Below, piece after piece: positions 33,444-42,522 of a DNA stretch of 64,000 nt. The position numbers and the translations under genes are program-made. Location: the NCBI RefSeq assembly GCF_012935325.2, contig NZ_JABBYG020000002.1:620001-684000 (forward strand), given 5' to 3'. This stretch comes from Paenibacillus sp. PL91. Lineage in GTDB: Bacteria > Bacillota > Bacilli > Paenibacillales > Paenibacillaceae. How positions within the stretch are numbered: position 1 is the first letter of the stretch; each line of letters starts with the position of its first letter. The notes under the pieces are model-generated. The model saw only the letters and a program-made list of their open reading frames with translations. It made no database searches and was not told the origin of the DNA.

Positions 33444-35789
33444 TTATTCCGCTTGGCTCAGCTCCCGGTAACGGCTGGGGGTCATCCCCTCCAGCTTCTT
33501 GAAGATCCGGTTGAAGTAGCTGTGCTGGTAGCCGACGTGCTCGGCAACATCATTAATTTTCAGGGCGGATTCCCTGAGCAGCTCCTTCGCTTTATCCATG
33601 CGCAGCCCGGTTAAATAATCGATAAAGTTTTTGCCTGTCACCTGCTTGAACGATTTGCTCAAGAAAAACGGATTCGTGCCGATATGGTCCGCGCAATTGT
33701 CGAGCGAAATATCGTTCATGTAATTTTGCTGCAAATAAATCATCGCATGCTCGATCAGCCGCTTCACCTGGGAATCGGAGCGCCCGCCAAGCTCCTTCAA
33801 AAACGGAACGCATACGCGGTCTTGGAACCAAGTCAATATAAGCTGCGGCTCCCGTATTTGCGATAGCTGCTCATACATATTCACGCAGTTGAACAGACGC
33901 GTCGGCTGAATGCCGGAAACCATGATGGCATGCTGAACGCTGCCGAGCAAATGGAGCATCCCCTGCTGCACATCAACCGCCTTCGCTCCCTTGCAGGACA
34001 ACGCTGCAAGAAACGCGCGAAGCAGCTCAAAGGCATCCGCGTCCTGTCCGGTTCGCAGCGCCTGAATGAATTCCCGCTCCAGCGTAAAGGGATATTGCTG
34101 CTCCTCGCTTCCTTCTCCGCGAGCATGCAGCTGTCCGATATCGATGAGCTGATTCTCGTTATCGAAATTCCGCTGGCTGGCCGCATGCTTCGCCCCCTCG
34201 AACGATAAAGGGATATTCGATATCGCATCCGCCGGCTCGCTGATGGCAATGGTGAGGCGCATGTTCAAAATATGGTTGATTGCATGCGTCAGCTCCTCGC
34301 CAAAGGCGCGAAGCTCCACAGCATAGGAGTGATCCTTCGGCACAATTAGCAGCAGACCTGCCGCAAGATCATGGAAATTGATCGTCTTGCTCTGCTCGAA
34401 ATGCTGGGCGGCGAACTCCTCGATCATATTAACCGCAGCAAACGTGACAAGCCCCTCGTCCCCGTATTTGAATTTTCCCTCAAGGCTCGCAATGCCTGTC
34501 AGCTGCATATAAATGACGATAAAGCGGTGGTTGTCCACCTTCCACTTGTAGCGCTCCATCCTCTCGAGCAAATCCTCCTCCGAATACGCGTACAAATAGC
34601 CTTGAAGCAGCTGGTGAAGGAAGCTTTCCTTCACATAAGGGAGCTGTTCTGAGAGCTTGGAATGAAGCTCCGTGCTTTCCCGGTTCAGGTTATGCCATTG
34701 CCGTTCGATGAGCGAGAACTCGTCCCCATTTTCCTGGGACAACGATTTGCCGGCCATAAGCATGTTCAATAGCCGGTTGACCGGGGAGTAAATGGTTCGC
34801 GAAGCAAGCCATGCGAGCAGTGCAGCCAGCAGCAAAGCGCTTATGCTTACTGCAAAAATAATTTTCGATACGAGCATGACAGGTGCCGTAATGCTTGTGA
34901 TTGGAGAAGCGGAGACGTATGTCCAGCTGTCCGCGATTCTCGAAAACTTCCCGTACGTAACGGTAAAGGTAGCATCCTCCCAATCGAAGAAAAAGGAGCC
35001 CTCGTCTTGGCCCTTAGCTGCTATTTCCTCTCTTAGGGCGGCAACGAATGGCGATTCTATCCCGTTCCCTCCTGTAGAAGCAAAAAGCTTGCCGTTGTCC
35101 TGCAGAAAAAAAGTGGCTCCGCCGTCGTAAGGCGTCATGGTTTGAAGCATATCCCCGACCTTCTCGTTATCCAGCCGAATGAGAAGCGCGCCGAACGGTT
35201 TTAAGCTTCCGCCGGGAATGTGGTGCACCAGCGTCAACTCCTTTTCTTGAGGGCGCTTCGCATCAAACGCCAATTCGGTCCAATAGGTTACTTTATCCGA
35301 TTGAAGCAAGCCCGCGTAAAGGTCTTGCTCCGGCTTTGCCGTAAGCGGCGCATATTCAGGATCAAAGAGTACAGGCTGCTCGTCCCCTCCAAGATAAAGC
35401 CCAACCAGCTTGTTTATTGTATTCGAGCCCTGCATCACGAGCAGTGTTTTCGTAATGTCCCGTGCCTTCTCGAAGTTTTGGATGAAATTGCGGCTTTCGA
35501 GGCTGTAATCAAATTTGGAATCAAACGCCCAATGGGATAACGTCAGCTCTAAATTCGTTAATTGCGTGTCAATGTTTCGAGCTCTCTGCTCGATTTGCTT
35601 ATTGTTCAAATGCAGCAGCTCGCTTTCCAGACGCCCCCCTGCAATCCCGTAAACGAGTGCGCCGGTAATCAGCCCAGGAATGCTGGCTACGATAAGAATC
35701 ATAATTAAGCTTTTCCGGTAAAAGTGTCTTTTGGCTCCGCTTTTCCCTTTTTTGCTGCGCATTAGCCTCGTTTTCATTTCCTTCAGCAT
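33444..35789 (-). CDS. Membrane-bound AraC-type regulator, YesS/YtdP-like
   Basis: A 781-residue one-component regulator. A first membrane segment (SLIMILIVASIPGLITGALV) precedes an extracellular sensor region of about 240 residues with Cache-like character. A second segment (MLVSKIIFAVSISALLLAAL) follows, then a cytoplasmic linker of about 350 residues. At the C-terminus is an AraC helix-turn-helix pair (ISLDNCADHIGTNPFFLSKS and INDVAEHVGYQHSYFNRIFK, then MTPSRYREL). YesS and YtdP of B. subtilis have this design and control rhamnogalacturonan genes. The ATG at 35789 follows GGTGAG; the frame reads on to 35852. A full cre site lies 48 bases upstream. It stands between the importer and catabolic units. 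Confidence 0.88.
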   Translation of the reverse strand: MLKEMKTRLMRSKKGKSGAKRHFYRKSLIMILIVASIPGLITGALVYGIAGGRLESELLHLNNKQIEQRARNIDTQLTNLELTLSHWAFDSKFDYSLESRNFIQNFEKARDITKTLLVMQGSNTINKLVGLYLGGDEQPVLFDPEYAPLTAKPEQDLYAGLLQSDKVTYWTELAFDAKRPQEKELTLVHHIPGGSLKPFGALLIRLDNEKVGDMLQTMTPYDGGATFFLQDNGKLFASTGGNGIESPFVAALREEIAAKGQDEGSFFFDWEDATFTVTYGKFSRIADSWTYVSASPITSITAPVMLVSKIIFAVSISALLLAALLAWLASRTIYSPVNRLLNMLMAGKSLSQENGDEFSLIERQWHNLNRESTELHSKLSEQLPYVKESFLHQLLQGYLYAYSEEDLLERMERYKWKVDNHRFIVIYMQLTGIASLEGKFKYGDEGLVTFAAVNMIEEFAAQHFEQSKTINFHDLAAGLLLIVPKDHSYAVELRAFGEELTHAINHILNMRLTIAISEPADAISNIPLSFEGAKHAASQRNFDNENQLIDIGQLHARGEGSEEQQYPFTLEREFIQALRTGQDADAFELLRAFLAALSCKGAKAVDVQQGMLHLLGSVQHAIMVSGIQPTRLFNCVNMYEQLSQIREPQLILTWFQDRVCVPFLKELGGRSDSQVKRLIEHAMIYLQQNYMNDISLDNCADHIGTNPFFLSKSFKQVTGKNFIDYLTGLRMDKAKELLRESALKINDVAEHVGYQHSYFNRIFKKLEGMTPSRYRELSQAE

Positions 35790-35836
35790 TTTCTCACCAA
35801 CCGAATCAGAATGATATTTCCATAAATCAACCTTAA

Positions 35837-35852
35837 ATGTAAACGCATTCAT
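35837..35852. promoter_or_regulatory. CcpA catabolite-responsive element (cre) upstream of the regulator gene
   Basis: ATGTAAACGCATTCAT satisfies every defined position of the cre consensus WTGNAANCGNWNNCAW. CcpA bound to HPr-Ser-P would block or hinder transcription of the regulator gene when a preferred sugar is present. It overlaps a possible -10 (TACATT with a poor -35 TTGGTC on the minus strand). Confidence 0.75.
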
Positions 35853-35942
35853 TTCTATTGACCAAGAATATAACGCATTAAAGAAATGAACAAGACCTTT
35901 TTTTCAGTATGACTATCGTTCTTATGAACTACAACAAAAGAC

Positions 35943-35974
35943 AAGAGACCCGCTCTATCGTAAGCGGGCCCTTG
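35943..35974 (-). terminator. Probable terminator of the importer unit
   Basis: On the minus strand AAGGGCCCGCT and AGCGGGTCTCTT form a GC-rich stem around a short loop (TACGAT), followed by T-rich TCTCTTGTCTTTTG. It lies 18 bases after the binding-protein stop. Confidence 0.6.
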
Positions 35975-35991
35975 CCTCGTAAGCTTCTGAT

Positions 35992-37587
35992 TTACTTGCT
36001 GGCTGCGTAAAGCTCATTCATTTCTTTGATCAGATCATCGCCGCCGCTTTTTTTCCACAGCTCAAGAGCCGCTGCAAAGCCTGCTTCGTCAACCTGTCCG
36101 ACGATAAATTTAATGCGAGCGTCATTCAAAATGTTATCGAGCTGCGCGCCCTTCTCGGTATATACCTTTGAAATGAATGGCTCCGCAGGATTGGTTACGA
36201 TATACTTCTCATTCTCCTTCTGCAGCTCCGTTTGCTTCAGCCTCAGTGGCGTTTGCTTCACTTTTTTGGCGCGATCCTCTGGGATGAAGGTCAGCATTTG
36301 GTTGAGACCCTCCACCTCCGATTCCAACAGCACCGTATCCTTGCTTATAACGACTGAATCCTCTTCAATCGTATGATGCTTGCCTTCAAGGCCATAGCCG
36401 AGCATCGTTTGCAATTCCGGCGCATTAAGCTGATCGATGAACGTGAGTACGCGCTTCAGCTCCTCCTCGGTCTTTACCGCAGATTTCGGAACGGCCAGCA
36501 TGCCTGCAAATCCAGAGGTCGGCAGCGTATGCAGCGCGCCGGCAGCATCCTTCACACCGCTGAACACGTCCATGTAGTGCACATCCGGCTGATCCTTCCC
36601 TTCAGCGGCAAGAGCAGCGTGGATTTTGTCATCGACGCGGGCCGCGCCATCCACGACGTCAATAATGACGCCAGCCTGATTGTTCACTAGCGGATCGGTC
36701 CATTTCGCGGAATCCATAATGGCAAAATCCTGATTAATAAGCTTCTCGTCATACAGCTTTTTCATAAATTTTAAAGCTTCAAGGTATTCCGGCGTCAGAT
36801 GATCAGGGACGAGCTTCCCATCCTTTTCTCCCCATTTATTCGGCGCGCCGAACCATAATTTAATGTTGTCAAAGCCGCTGGACCAGCCTCCGGTCCATTT
36901 TACGAGCACCATCCCGTAGGTATCTTGCTTGCCGTTTTTGTCCGGGTCCTTCTCTTTAAACGCTTTCAACATATTGTAGAAATCATCGATAGTCTCCGGT
37001 ACGGGAAGGCCTACGTTGTCGAGCCAATCCTTCCTGTAATAAACGCCGTTTCGTCCAAGGGCGCGACCGCGATAAATGCCATAGTTTTTGCCTTCGACAG
37101 AGGAGTTGCTTAGGATGACCGGGTTAGCTCCGCTAAGGTTCGGATAATCCTTCAAATAGCTGCCAAGCTCCCAAAACGCGCCTGATTTGGCGGCATTCAC
37201 GAAGCTGGGAGACTTCACGTCCGGTACATACATTATCGTCGGGAGCTTGCCGGAAGCAAGCGTAATATTAAACTTATCCACATAGGAAGCATTCGGTACC
37301 CACTCGAAATGGATATCCGAATTGGTGCTCTTCTCAAGCTCTGCCGCAACCGGGCTGTCGTCCTTCGGATAGTTCGTCTTGAAAATCGGCAGCATGATGC
37401 TGAGCTTGAGGGGAGTCTCTGCCTTGTCGCCTGCATTCGTCGGCGCCGCATCTGGCGATGCCGCGCCTGGCGCTTCGTTATCCGCACCGTTATTTTGCTG
37501 CGAGCAGCCGATAAGCGTACCTGCGGCAAGCGTGCCGACAACCAGCAGCGAAGCCCATTTATTCGCTTTGTTTCGATTTCCTTTCAT
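35992..37587 (-). CDS. ytcQ: Sugar ABC importer solute-binding lipoprotein (YtcQ/LplA-like)
   Basis: A 531-residue extracellular binding lipoprotein. The signal peptide ends in lipobox TLIGC with Cys28. A periplasmic-binding-protein fold of the large family paired with LplB/LplC- and YteP/YtcP-type permeases follows (GVYYRKDWLDNVGLPVPETI, GFAGMLAVPKSAVKTEEEL). It would capture rhamnogalacturonan-derived oligosaccharides outside the cell. The frame reads on to 37695 but GGGAGG marks the ATG at 37587. It is third in the permease-permease-binding-protein unit, and a terminator-like hairpin follows. Confidence 0.88.
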   Translation of the reverse strand: MKGNRNKANKWASLLVVGTLAAGTLIGCSQQNNGADNEAPGAASPDAAPTNAGDKAETPLKLSIMLPIFKTNYPKDDSPVAAELEKSTNSDIHFEWVPNASYVDKFNITLASGKLPTIMYVPDVKSPSFVNAAKSGAFWELGSYLKDYPNLSGANPVILSNSSVEGKNYGIYRGRALGRNGVYYRKDWLDNVGLPVPETIDDFYNMLKAFKEKDPDKNGKQDTYGMVLVKWTGGWSSGFDNIKLWFGAPNKWGEKDGKLVPDHLTPEYLEALKFMKKLYDEKLINQDFAIMDSAKWTDPLVNNQAGVIIDVVDGAARVDDKIHAALAAEGKDQPDVHYMDVFSGVKDAAGALHTLPTSGFAGMLAVPKSAVKTEEELKRVLTFIDQLNAPELQTMLGYGLEGKHHTIEEDSVVISKDTVLLESEVEGLNQMLTFIPEDRAKKVKQTPLRLKQTELQKENEKYIVTNPAEPFISKVYTEKGAQLDNILNDARIKFIVGQVDEAGFAAALELWKKSGGDDLIKEMNELYAASK

Positions 37588-37675
37588 GCATGTACCTCCC
37601 TTAGATATTTGTATTATATCGTAAAACCTTCTGCCGTAGGTCTTGCAAACCTGCGGCAAACGGACGTTACCGTGA

Positions 37676-38560
37676 TTAGCCCTTAATCGATCCAATCAGC
37701 ACGCCTTTGGCAAAATGCTTTTGGAGAAACGGGTAAACAAGCAAAATCGGAACGGTTCCTACGACGATAACGGCCATCTTGATCGATTGGTCCGGCGGCT
37801 TCACGAAGTTGGGGTCCATCGAATTCAAGTCCCCAGCCGCAGCCTGCGACAGCAGCACAATTTGACGGAGCAGCACTTGGAGCGGCCATTTTTCCGGATT
37901 GTTAATGTAGAGCAGCGCGGCAAAGAAATCGTTCCAATGCCCTACCGCATAAAACAGCGTAAAGGTAGCAAGCACGGGCTTCGAGAGCGGAAGAACGATC
38001 CGCCAAAGCAAGCCAAGCTCCGTGCAGCCATCGATTTTTGCCGCTTCCTCCAAGCCTGGCGGAAGCTCCTGAAAAAAGTTTTTGACGATAATCAGGTTAA
38101 ATGCGCTTATCGCTCCGGGCAAAATAAGCGCCCAATAGGAATCCAGCAGCGACAGCTCGCGAATAACGAGATAGGTCGGAATCATCCCGCCTCCGAACAG
38201 CATCGAGAAGACGACAAGGTTAAGCACCGTATTGCGTCCCATCAAGCTGCGCCGGGCGAGCGGATATGCCATCGTTACGGTAAAGAATAGATTGACTGCC
38301 GTCCCGATGATCGTGACGTACATCGATACCCCGATGCTTTTCATAATCGTATTGGTTGAAAATATAAATTCATATGCCGCCAGCGAGAACGTTTCCGGAA
38401 TTAGAAACACCGCTCGCTTCGTCAGCTCCGCATCGGTCGCGAACGAGCCCGATATGACATAGATAAACGGAAGAATCGCTGCGATCGCGAATGCGCCCAA
38501 AAAGATGTAGTTGGCCACGTCAAAAATCGTCCCTGGAACCGATCTGTATGTTTTCGCCAA
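37676..38560 (-). CDS. ytcP: Sugar ABC importer permease (YtcP/LplC-like)
   Basis: A 294-residue inner-membrane permease with six helices and the EAA loop LPPGLEEAAKIDGCTELGLLWRIVL-type motif, through which it contacts the ATPase (positions around 165-190). A TTG start is used, with GGGGAG 7 bases upstream. It follows its partner permease by 29 bases. No ATP-binding subunit is encoded nearby; in B. subtilis such importers share MsmX, and that is the likely case here. Confidence 0.9.
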   Translation of the reverse strand: MAKTYRSVPGTIFDVANYIFLGAFAIAAILPFIYVISGSFATDAELTKRAVFLIPETFSLAAYEFIFSTNTIMKSIGVSMYVTIIGTAVNLFFTVTMAYPLARRSLMGRNTVLNLVVFSMLFGGGMIPTYLVIRELSLLDSYWALILPGAISAFNLIIVKNFFQELPPGLEEAAKIDGCTELGLLWRIVLPLSKPVLATFTLFYAVGHWNDFFAALLYINNPEKWPLQVLLRQIVLLSQAAAGDLNSMDPNFVKPPDQSIKMAVIVVGTVPILLVYPFLQKHFAKGVLIGSIKG

Positions 38561-38589
38561 ATTGTTGCTCCCCTCTCTCGCGAATCCGT

Positions 38590-39540
38590 TTAATAGAGTC
38601 CGGATTGTCCGAATTTTTTCGCCAAGTAATTGCTTCCCAGCACGAGAATGACGCCTATAATGGCTTTGAATAATCCGACTGCCGTACTGTAGCTGAATGC
38701 CCCTTGCGTAATCCCCATCATATAGACGTAAGTATCGAATACTTCGGCTACCTCGCGGTTGAGCGGGTTAAGGAGCAGGTAAATTTGCTCAAAGCCATTC
38801 TCGAGCACGTTCCCCATGCGCAAAATGAGCAAAATGATAATGGTGCTGCTGATGGAAGGAAGCGTAATATGCCAAATTTGCTTCCAGCGATTGGCGCCGT
38901 CCATGATGGCCGCTTCATACTGCTCGACGTCGACTGCCGCAAGCGCCGCGAGAAAAATAATCGTCCCCCAGCCGCATTCCTTCCAAATCGTTTGCAAAAT
39001 AATGATGGTTCGGAACCATTCGGGACTTGCTAGAAACTCGATTTTTTGCCCCGTATAAGCATAGATCAGCTCGTTGACCGGTCCGCCAGCCGTCGTCAAA
39101 AACACGTACGTCATACTGGCAACGATAACCATCGAAATAAAATGCGGCACATAAATCATCGTCTGAATCGATCGTTTGAAGATGGCGATCCGCACCTCGT
39201 TGAGTAAAATCGCTAAAATGATGGGCGCCGGAAAGAAAAACAATAAATTATAAAAGGATAGGAGGAGCGTATTGCGCAGCAGCATGAAAAACTCAGGATT
39301 GGAGAAAAACAATCTGAAATGCTCCACGCCCACCCATTCGCTGTTCCAGAAGCCCGTATAGGGCTGATAGTTTTTGAAGGCGAGCAGAACGCCCCACATC
39401 GGAACATATTTGAATAATAAGAAATACAGCAAGCCAGGCAAGAGCAGGAAATAAAGCCACTTGTCCTTTTGCAGCCTGCGCAGCACGCTGGGCCGGTAAT
39501 CGGAAGGCTTTTTTAGCCTAGGAGCTGTAACCTGCTTCAT
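38590..39540 (-). CDS. yteP: Sugar ABC importer permease (YteP/LplB-like)
   Basis: A 316-residue permease with six membrane helices. It shows the N-terminal family motif WLYFLLLPGLLYFLLFKYVPMW-like (around residues 29-50), VLLAFKNYQPYTG, and an EAA loop around VEQYEAAIMDGANRWKQIW. It forms the transmembrane channel with the YtcP-like subunit for the import of pectin-derived oligosaccharides. GGAGGTG lies 8 bases before the ATG. It is the first gene of the importer unit, transcribed from a promoter that carries the shared 16-bp box. Confidence 0.9.
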   Translation of the reverse strand: MKQVTAPRLKKPSDYRPSVLRRLQKDKWLYFLLLPGLLYFLLFKYVPMWGVLLAFKNYQPYTGFWNSEWVGVEHFRLFFSNPEFFMLLRNTLLLSFYNLLFFFPAPIILAILLNEVRIAIFKRSIQTMIYVPHFISMVIVASMTYVFLTTAGGPVNELIYAYTGQKIEFLASPEWFRTIIILQTIWKECGWGTIIFLAALAAVDVEQYEAAIMDGANRWKQIWHITLPSISSTIIILLILRMGNVLENGFEQIYLLLNPLNREVAEVFDTYVYMMGITQGAFSYSTAVGLFKAIIGVILVLGSNYLAKKFGQSGLY

Positions 39541-39590
39541 TAGCGTTCACCTCCGGATGTCGTTCATCGCCTCGGCGGCGGTGTAGCCCT

Positions 39591-39633
39591 ATTATGCGAG
39601 CAGCGCTCGTTTTCCAGCAATTAGACATTTTTG
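39591..39633 (-). promoter_or_regulatory. Promoter of the importer unit with shared 16-bp activator-like box
   Basis: CAAAAATGTCTAATTG (39633-39618, minus strand) overlaps a weak -35 TTGCTG (39620-39615). After 18 bp comes -10 CATAAT (39596-39591). The box is identical to the one at 33368-33383 and stands 78 bases from the yteP start, against 76 bases from the exo-lyase start. Confidence 0.65.
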
Positions 39634-40269
39634 TGCCCGGTACAGCTGCGCTTTTGTGGTGCCTGGCAAGAAAGTGCAAAGCGCGCAAAACTATCGCAAT
39701 GCTAGTTGCGGCGCGCCAAAAAAGTCCGTTTGCAACCGGTTTCCCTCTGCTTTTTTTTATAAAAACACGCTTCTTTGGGGAAAGCCTTTGATCGGATACC
39801 GGAGTGTGCTGGAGGTGTGGCAAGTGCTAAGCAAGCTGGATGATCAGAGAATTATTGACTGATTATTGTACACGGCTGCTGAATCTGTATGGGCATCCAT
39901 CGAGATTTGTTGCTGGGAGGGGTAAACTTGGAAAGCTTGGAAGGCTTGGAAGGCGTCCAAGAGCGATTTGGGAGAATCAGGCTTTCGTTCGTGAGAAGTG
40001 GCGGAACCTGAATCGTAGGGCCGCTTTCAAGTGGACGTACATAGCAGCACAACATTTTATCAAATGTCGCTCTAGGGGATTTGGGCAAGAGGCTGGCGTG
40101 AGACCATCTAGATGTATCCGAACGTCGACAATACGGGAGCGATTGGTCATGCTGGAAATGCTCAACGATCACGGCACCAATGCCGCTGGCGTAACGCTGC
40201 GAACCGAGGTTACGCCGGCAACGATCGTAGTGCTTCATATATCCCGCTTAGCAAGCGTAATTTTATGGT
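39634..40269. other. Long intergenic region without a recognisable gene
   Basis: Over 630 bases upstream of the importer promoter hold open frames on both strands (39840-40361 plus, 39852-40238 minus), but none has a convincing ribosome site or protein-like composition. A cre-like sequence TTGCAACCGGTTTCCC lies at 39729-39744 and matches the consensus except at its last two positions. A 9-bp unit CTTGGAARG is repeated three times in tandem at 39927-39953. The region may hold decayed gene remnants. Confidence 0.5.
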
Positions 40270-40524
40270 TTAACGTTTTGTTACAATCGGCTTCTCCAGC
40301 GCATAAAGCTCGTCCTCAAGCGTTTGCATTCGCTCGAGTACGGCTTTGCGTGCATCATTAATCGCGTGATTATACAAATGTGGACCTATCTCTTGAATCA
40401 TAAATTCGAGCAGCTGCTCCGCTGCGATCGATCCGAGCGTCTCTGAACGCTCCAGCTCGAAATACTGCTGAATCCGGCCGGTTAGCTGCTCTTTTTGTTC
40501 CTTTGGTAGCTTCATCATTAACAT
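40270..40524 (-). CDS. DUF2164 family protein
   Basis: An 84-residue, all-helical acidic protein with the DUF2164 pattern: MKLPKEQKEQLTGRIQQYF, ERSETLGSIAAEQLLEFMI and a C-terminal NDARKAVLERMQTLEDELYALE. The function of the family is unknown. GGAGGGG lies 7 bases before the ATG. The PhzF gene ends 4 bases upstream, so the two share a transcript. Confidence 0.85.
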   Translation of the reverse strand: MLMMKLPKEQKEQLTGRIQQYFELERSETLGSIAAEQLLEFMIQEIGPHLYNHAINDARKAVLERMQTLEDELYALEKPIVTKR

Positions 40525-40528
40525 CGTA

Positions 40529-41320
40529 TTACCCCTCCAAATGTCCTTTTAGTACCGTTACCGCTTGTCCCGACAAATAAACGCGATCCCCATCCGGCTT
40601 CACCTTTACGATTCCGCCACGCTTGGATGCCTGGTAGCCGACGAGCCTGTCCTTGCGAAGCCGCTTCGCCCAATATGGCGCAAGCGCGCAGTGGGCCGAG
40701 CCTGTAACAGGATCCTCATCGATTCCTGTTCCTGGATAGAAAGCCCTTGACACGAAGTCATATGCTGAGCCAGTCGATCGGCTCGTTACGATAACGCCTC
40801 GAGCTTCCAGCCTCGCGAGCATCGCAAAATCCGGCCGCAGCGTGCGAACCGTATCCTCGCTATCCACCTCAACAAAATAATCCATCCGATTGCGGCCGAC
40901 ATATCTCGGTATAAGTCCCAAGCCTTGAACAAGCTCCTCAGGCGCTATTGCAGCTTCTGGCGGCTCGGCTGGGAAATCCATCTCGATCCAAGCACCATCA
41001 AGCTTAGCCGTTAATATGCCGCTTCTCGTCATAAAACGAGCCATTTCCTGTTCAGGCAATTTGCCGGTCTCCCATAATACATGTGCGGTCGCAAGCGTCG
41101 CATGACCACATAAATCAACCTCTGCTACAGGCGTAAACCAGCGCAGGTCAAAGCTCTTCTCTCCCGGCACAATAAATGCCGTTTCTGGAAGATTCATTTC
41201 AGCGGCTACCTGCTGCAGCCAGCTTTCAGGCTGCGGCTGCTCCAATAAACAGATGGCTGCCGGATTTCCTTTGAACCGTTCATTCGTGAAAGCATCTACG
41301 ATATACAATTCATAGCTCAT
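40529..41320 (-). CDS. PhzF family isomerase/epimerase-like protein
   Basis: A 263-residue protein with the diaminopimelate-epimerase-like fold of PhzF. It has YIVDAFTNERFKGNPAAIC at the N-terminus, NLPETAFI with the conserved Glu, RWFTPVAEVDLCGHATLA, and the second-half motif GIDEDPVTGSAHCAL. PhzF itself isomerises a phenazine precursor, but no phenazine genes are present and most relatives have unknown substrates. The ATG overlaps the stop of the upstream membrane protein gene (ATGA). Confidence 0.9.
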   Translation of the reverse strand: MSYELYIVDAFTNERFKGNPAAICLLEQPQPESWLQQVAAEMNLPETAFIVPGEKSFDLRWFTPVAEVDLCGHATLATAHVLWETGKLPEQEMARFMTRSGILTAKLDGAWIEMDFPAEPPEAAIAPEELVQGLGLIPRYVGRNRMDYFVEVDSEDTVRTLRPDFAMLARLEARGVIVTSRSTGSAYDFVSRAFYPGTGIDEDPVTGSAHCALAPYWAKRLRKDRLVGYQASKRGGIVKVKPDGDRVYLSGQAVTVLKGHLEG

Positions 41321-41799
41321 ATTTTAATCCTTCCTCTCTTCACCCACAGCATTCCAAAAACCGCTAATACGGCGCCATATACAAGATGGCCGATCAACCA
41401 CCATAGCAGCGCTTGTACATCATTAATTAAAGGAGGACGCTCCGACAGCTGCGTCAGCGGTATCCATGTACAGCAAGCGACCGCAAGGCTCATGCCGAGG
41501 CTTAGCCTAGCAGGAGATCGCCAAAGCGGCAAAAGCGACAAATATAAAATGCCTAGCGGGAGGGAAACGGCCATATGCAGCGCAAATTCCACCTGTTCGC
41601 TCATTTGGTCCGGCAGCCACGATATAAAATCAACATTAAGCAGCAGCACATAGACAGCTGAACCCGTAAGCCGCTCCAAAAGCTTCATCGTAAGTCCCAG
41701 CACTATTCCGCTGAGCGCGCCTGCTGCGAGGCCAGCGGTGATCAGCCCTGTGAAGCTCCCCCGCGGCATGCTACTTTCCGCTCTTTCACTTGCTTCCAC
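41317..41799 (-). CDS. Small multi-spanning membrane protein, unknown function
   Basis: A 160-residue protein with four hydrophobic segments (LITAGLAAGALSGIVLGLTM, FALHMAVSLPLGILYLSLL, LSLGMSLAVACCTWIPL, ALLWWLIGHLVYGAVLAVFG). The frame opens at 41859, but the GTG at 41799 has GAGAGG 7 bases upstream and is my choice. It overlaps the PhzF start, so membrane protein, PhzF and DUF2164 form one operon. I recognise no family with a known role. Confidence 0.7.
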   Translation of the reverse strand: MEASERAESSMPRGSFTGLITAGLAAGALSGIVLGLTMKLLERLTGSAVYVLLLNVDFISWLPDQMSEQVEFALHMAVSLPLGILYLSLLPLWRSPARLSLGMSLAVACCTWIPLTQLSERPPLINDVQALLWWLIGHLVYGAVLAVFGMLWVKRGRIKI

Positions 41800-41924
41800 A
41801 GCGTTTCCTCTCTTCATTCTTCTTTGAGTCTCCAAACAAAAAAGAGCCTGCCTTCGCAAAACGAGCCGGAGTGAATGTCATCCATTCGATCTCCGTCCGT
41901 TTGCGCGCAAGCACTTCATATAAA

Positions 41925-42377
41925 TTATCCTTTGAGCGGAATAAGCAATTCTACCGGCTCTTCCTCCAAATGATGCTCGTCGATATAAAAAAGTTCCAGC
42001 GATACGGCATTTTCCTGCTTCTCTAGCTGCATCTCGTTGATCCAAGTATGAAGCTGCTCATACCCCTCGCCGATTCTTTTGTTCGAACAGGCTACCATCG
42101 CGTAACGATGCTCGGGAATCGTGAACTGCACCATGCCGGGAGGAACCTCCTCGAGATGCTGGACCTCATAACAAGCCCAATACGTAGCAAAAACTTCATT
42201 TCCGAAATAGGGACTATACAGCACCGTAGATTTTACAGCGTCGTTCAACTCGTGTTTGCGTGTCAAAAACTCGGTTTGCAGCCGAATAGCTTCATCCGGA
42301 AAGGATGAATAGGGACCGCAGTAGCTAATACCCGCCAAATGGAGCGCAGGCTTTGTGACGATTGAGCAGTTTTCCAC
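41925..42377 (-). CDS. GyrI-like/effector-binding domain protein
   Basis: A 150-residue stand-alone SHV-fold domain as found in GyrI and at the C-terminus of some AraC/MerR regulators: VTKPALHLAGISYCGPYSS, FATYWACYEVQHLEEVPPGM and the end SLELFYIDEHH. Such domains bind small hydrophobic ligands or proteins. There is no DNA-binding part. It begins with GTG, with AAGGAGG 7 bases upstream. It appears to be a single-gene unit. Confidence 0.82.
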   Translation of the reverse strand: MENCSIVTKPALHLAGISYCGPYSSFPDEAIRLQTEFLTRKHELNDAVKSTVLYSPYFGNEVFATYWACYEVQHLEEVPPGMVQFTIPEHRYAMVACSNKRIGEGYEQLHTWINEMQLEKQENAVSLELFYIDEHHLEEEPVELLIPLKG

Positions 42378-42522
42378 GCGATTTCCTCCTTCGAATCTGT
42401 CAGGACTTGTGCGCTAGGATGAGCTTTCTCTGCACATAGTGTATCATGCTTTACTAGTAAATGGATAGTCGTTTCGCCTTTAATCCTTCCAAGTACAGAA
42501 TATACTTAATGCGCGGCGAATG

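Noticed and set aside
39840..40361. 173-codon plus-strand frame and 128-codon minus-strand frame upstream of yteP
   Set aside because: Both lack plausible start signals, their composition is not protein-like, and the plus frame runs into the DUF2164 gene on the other strand.
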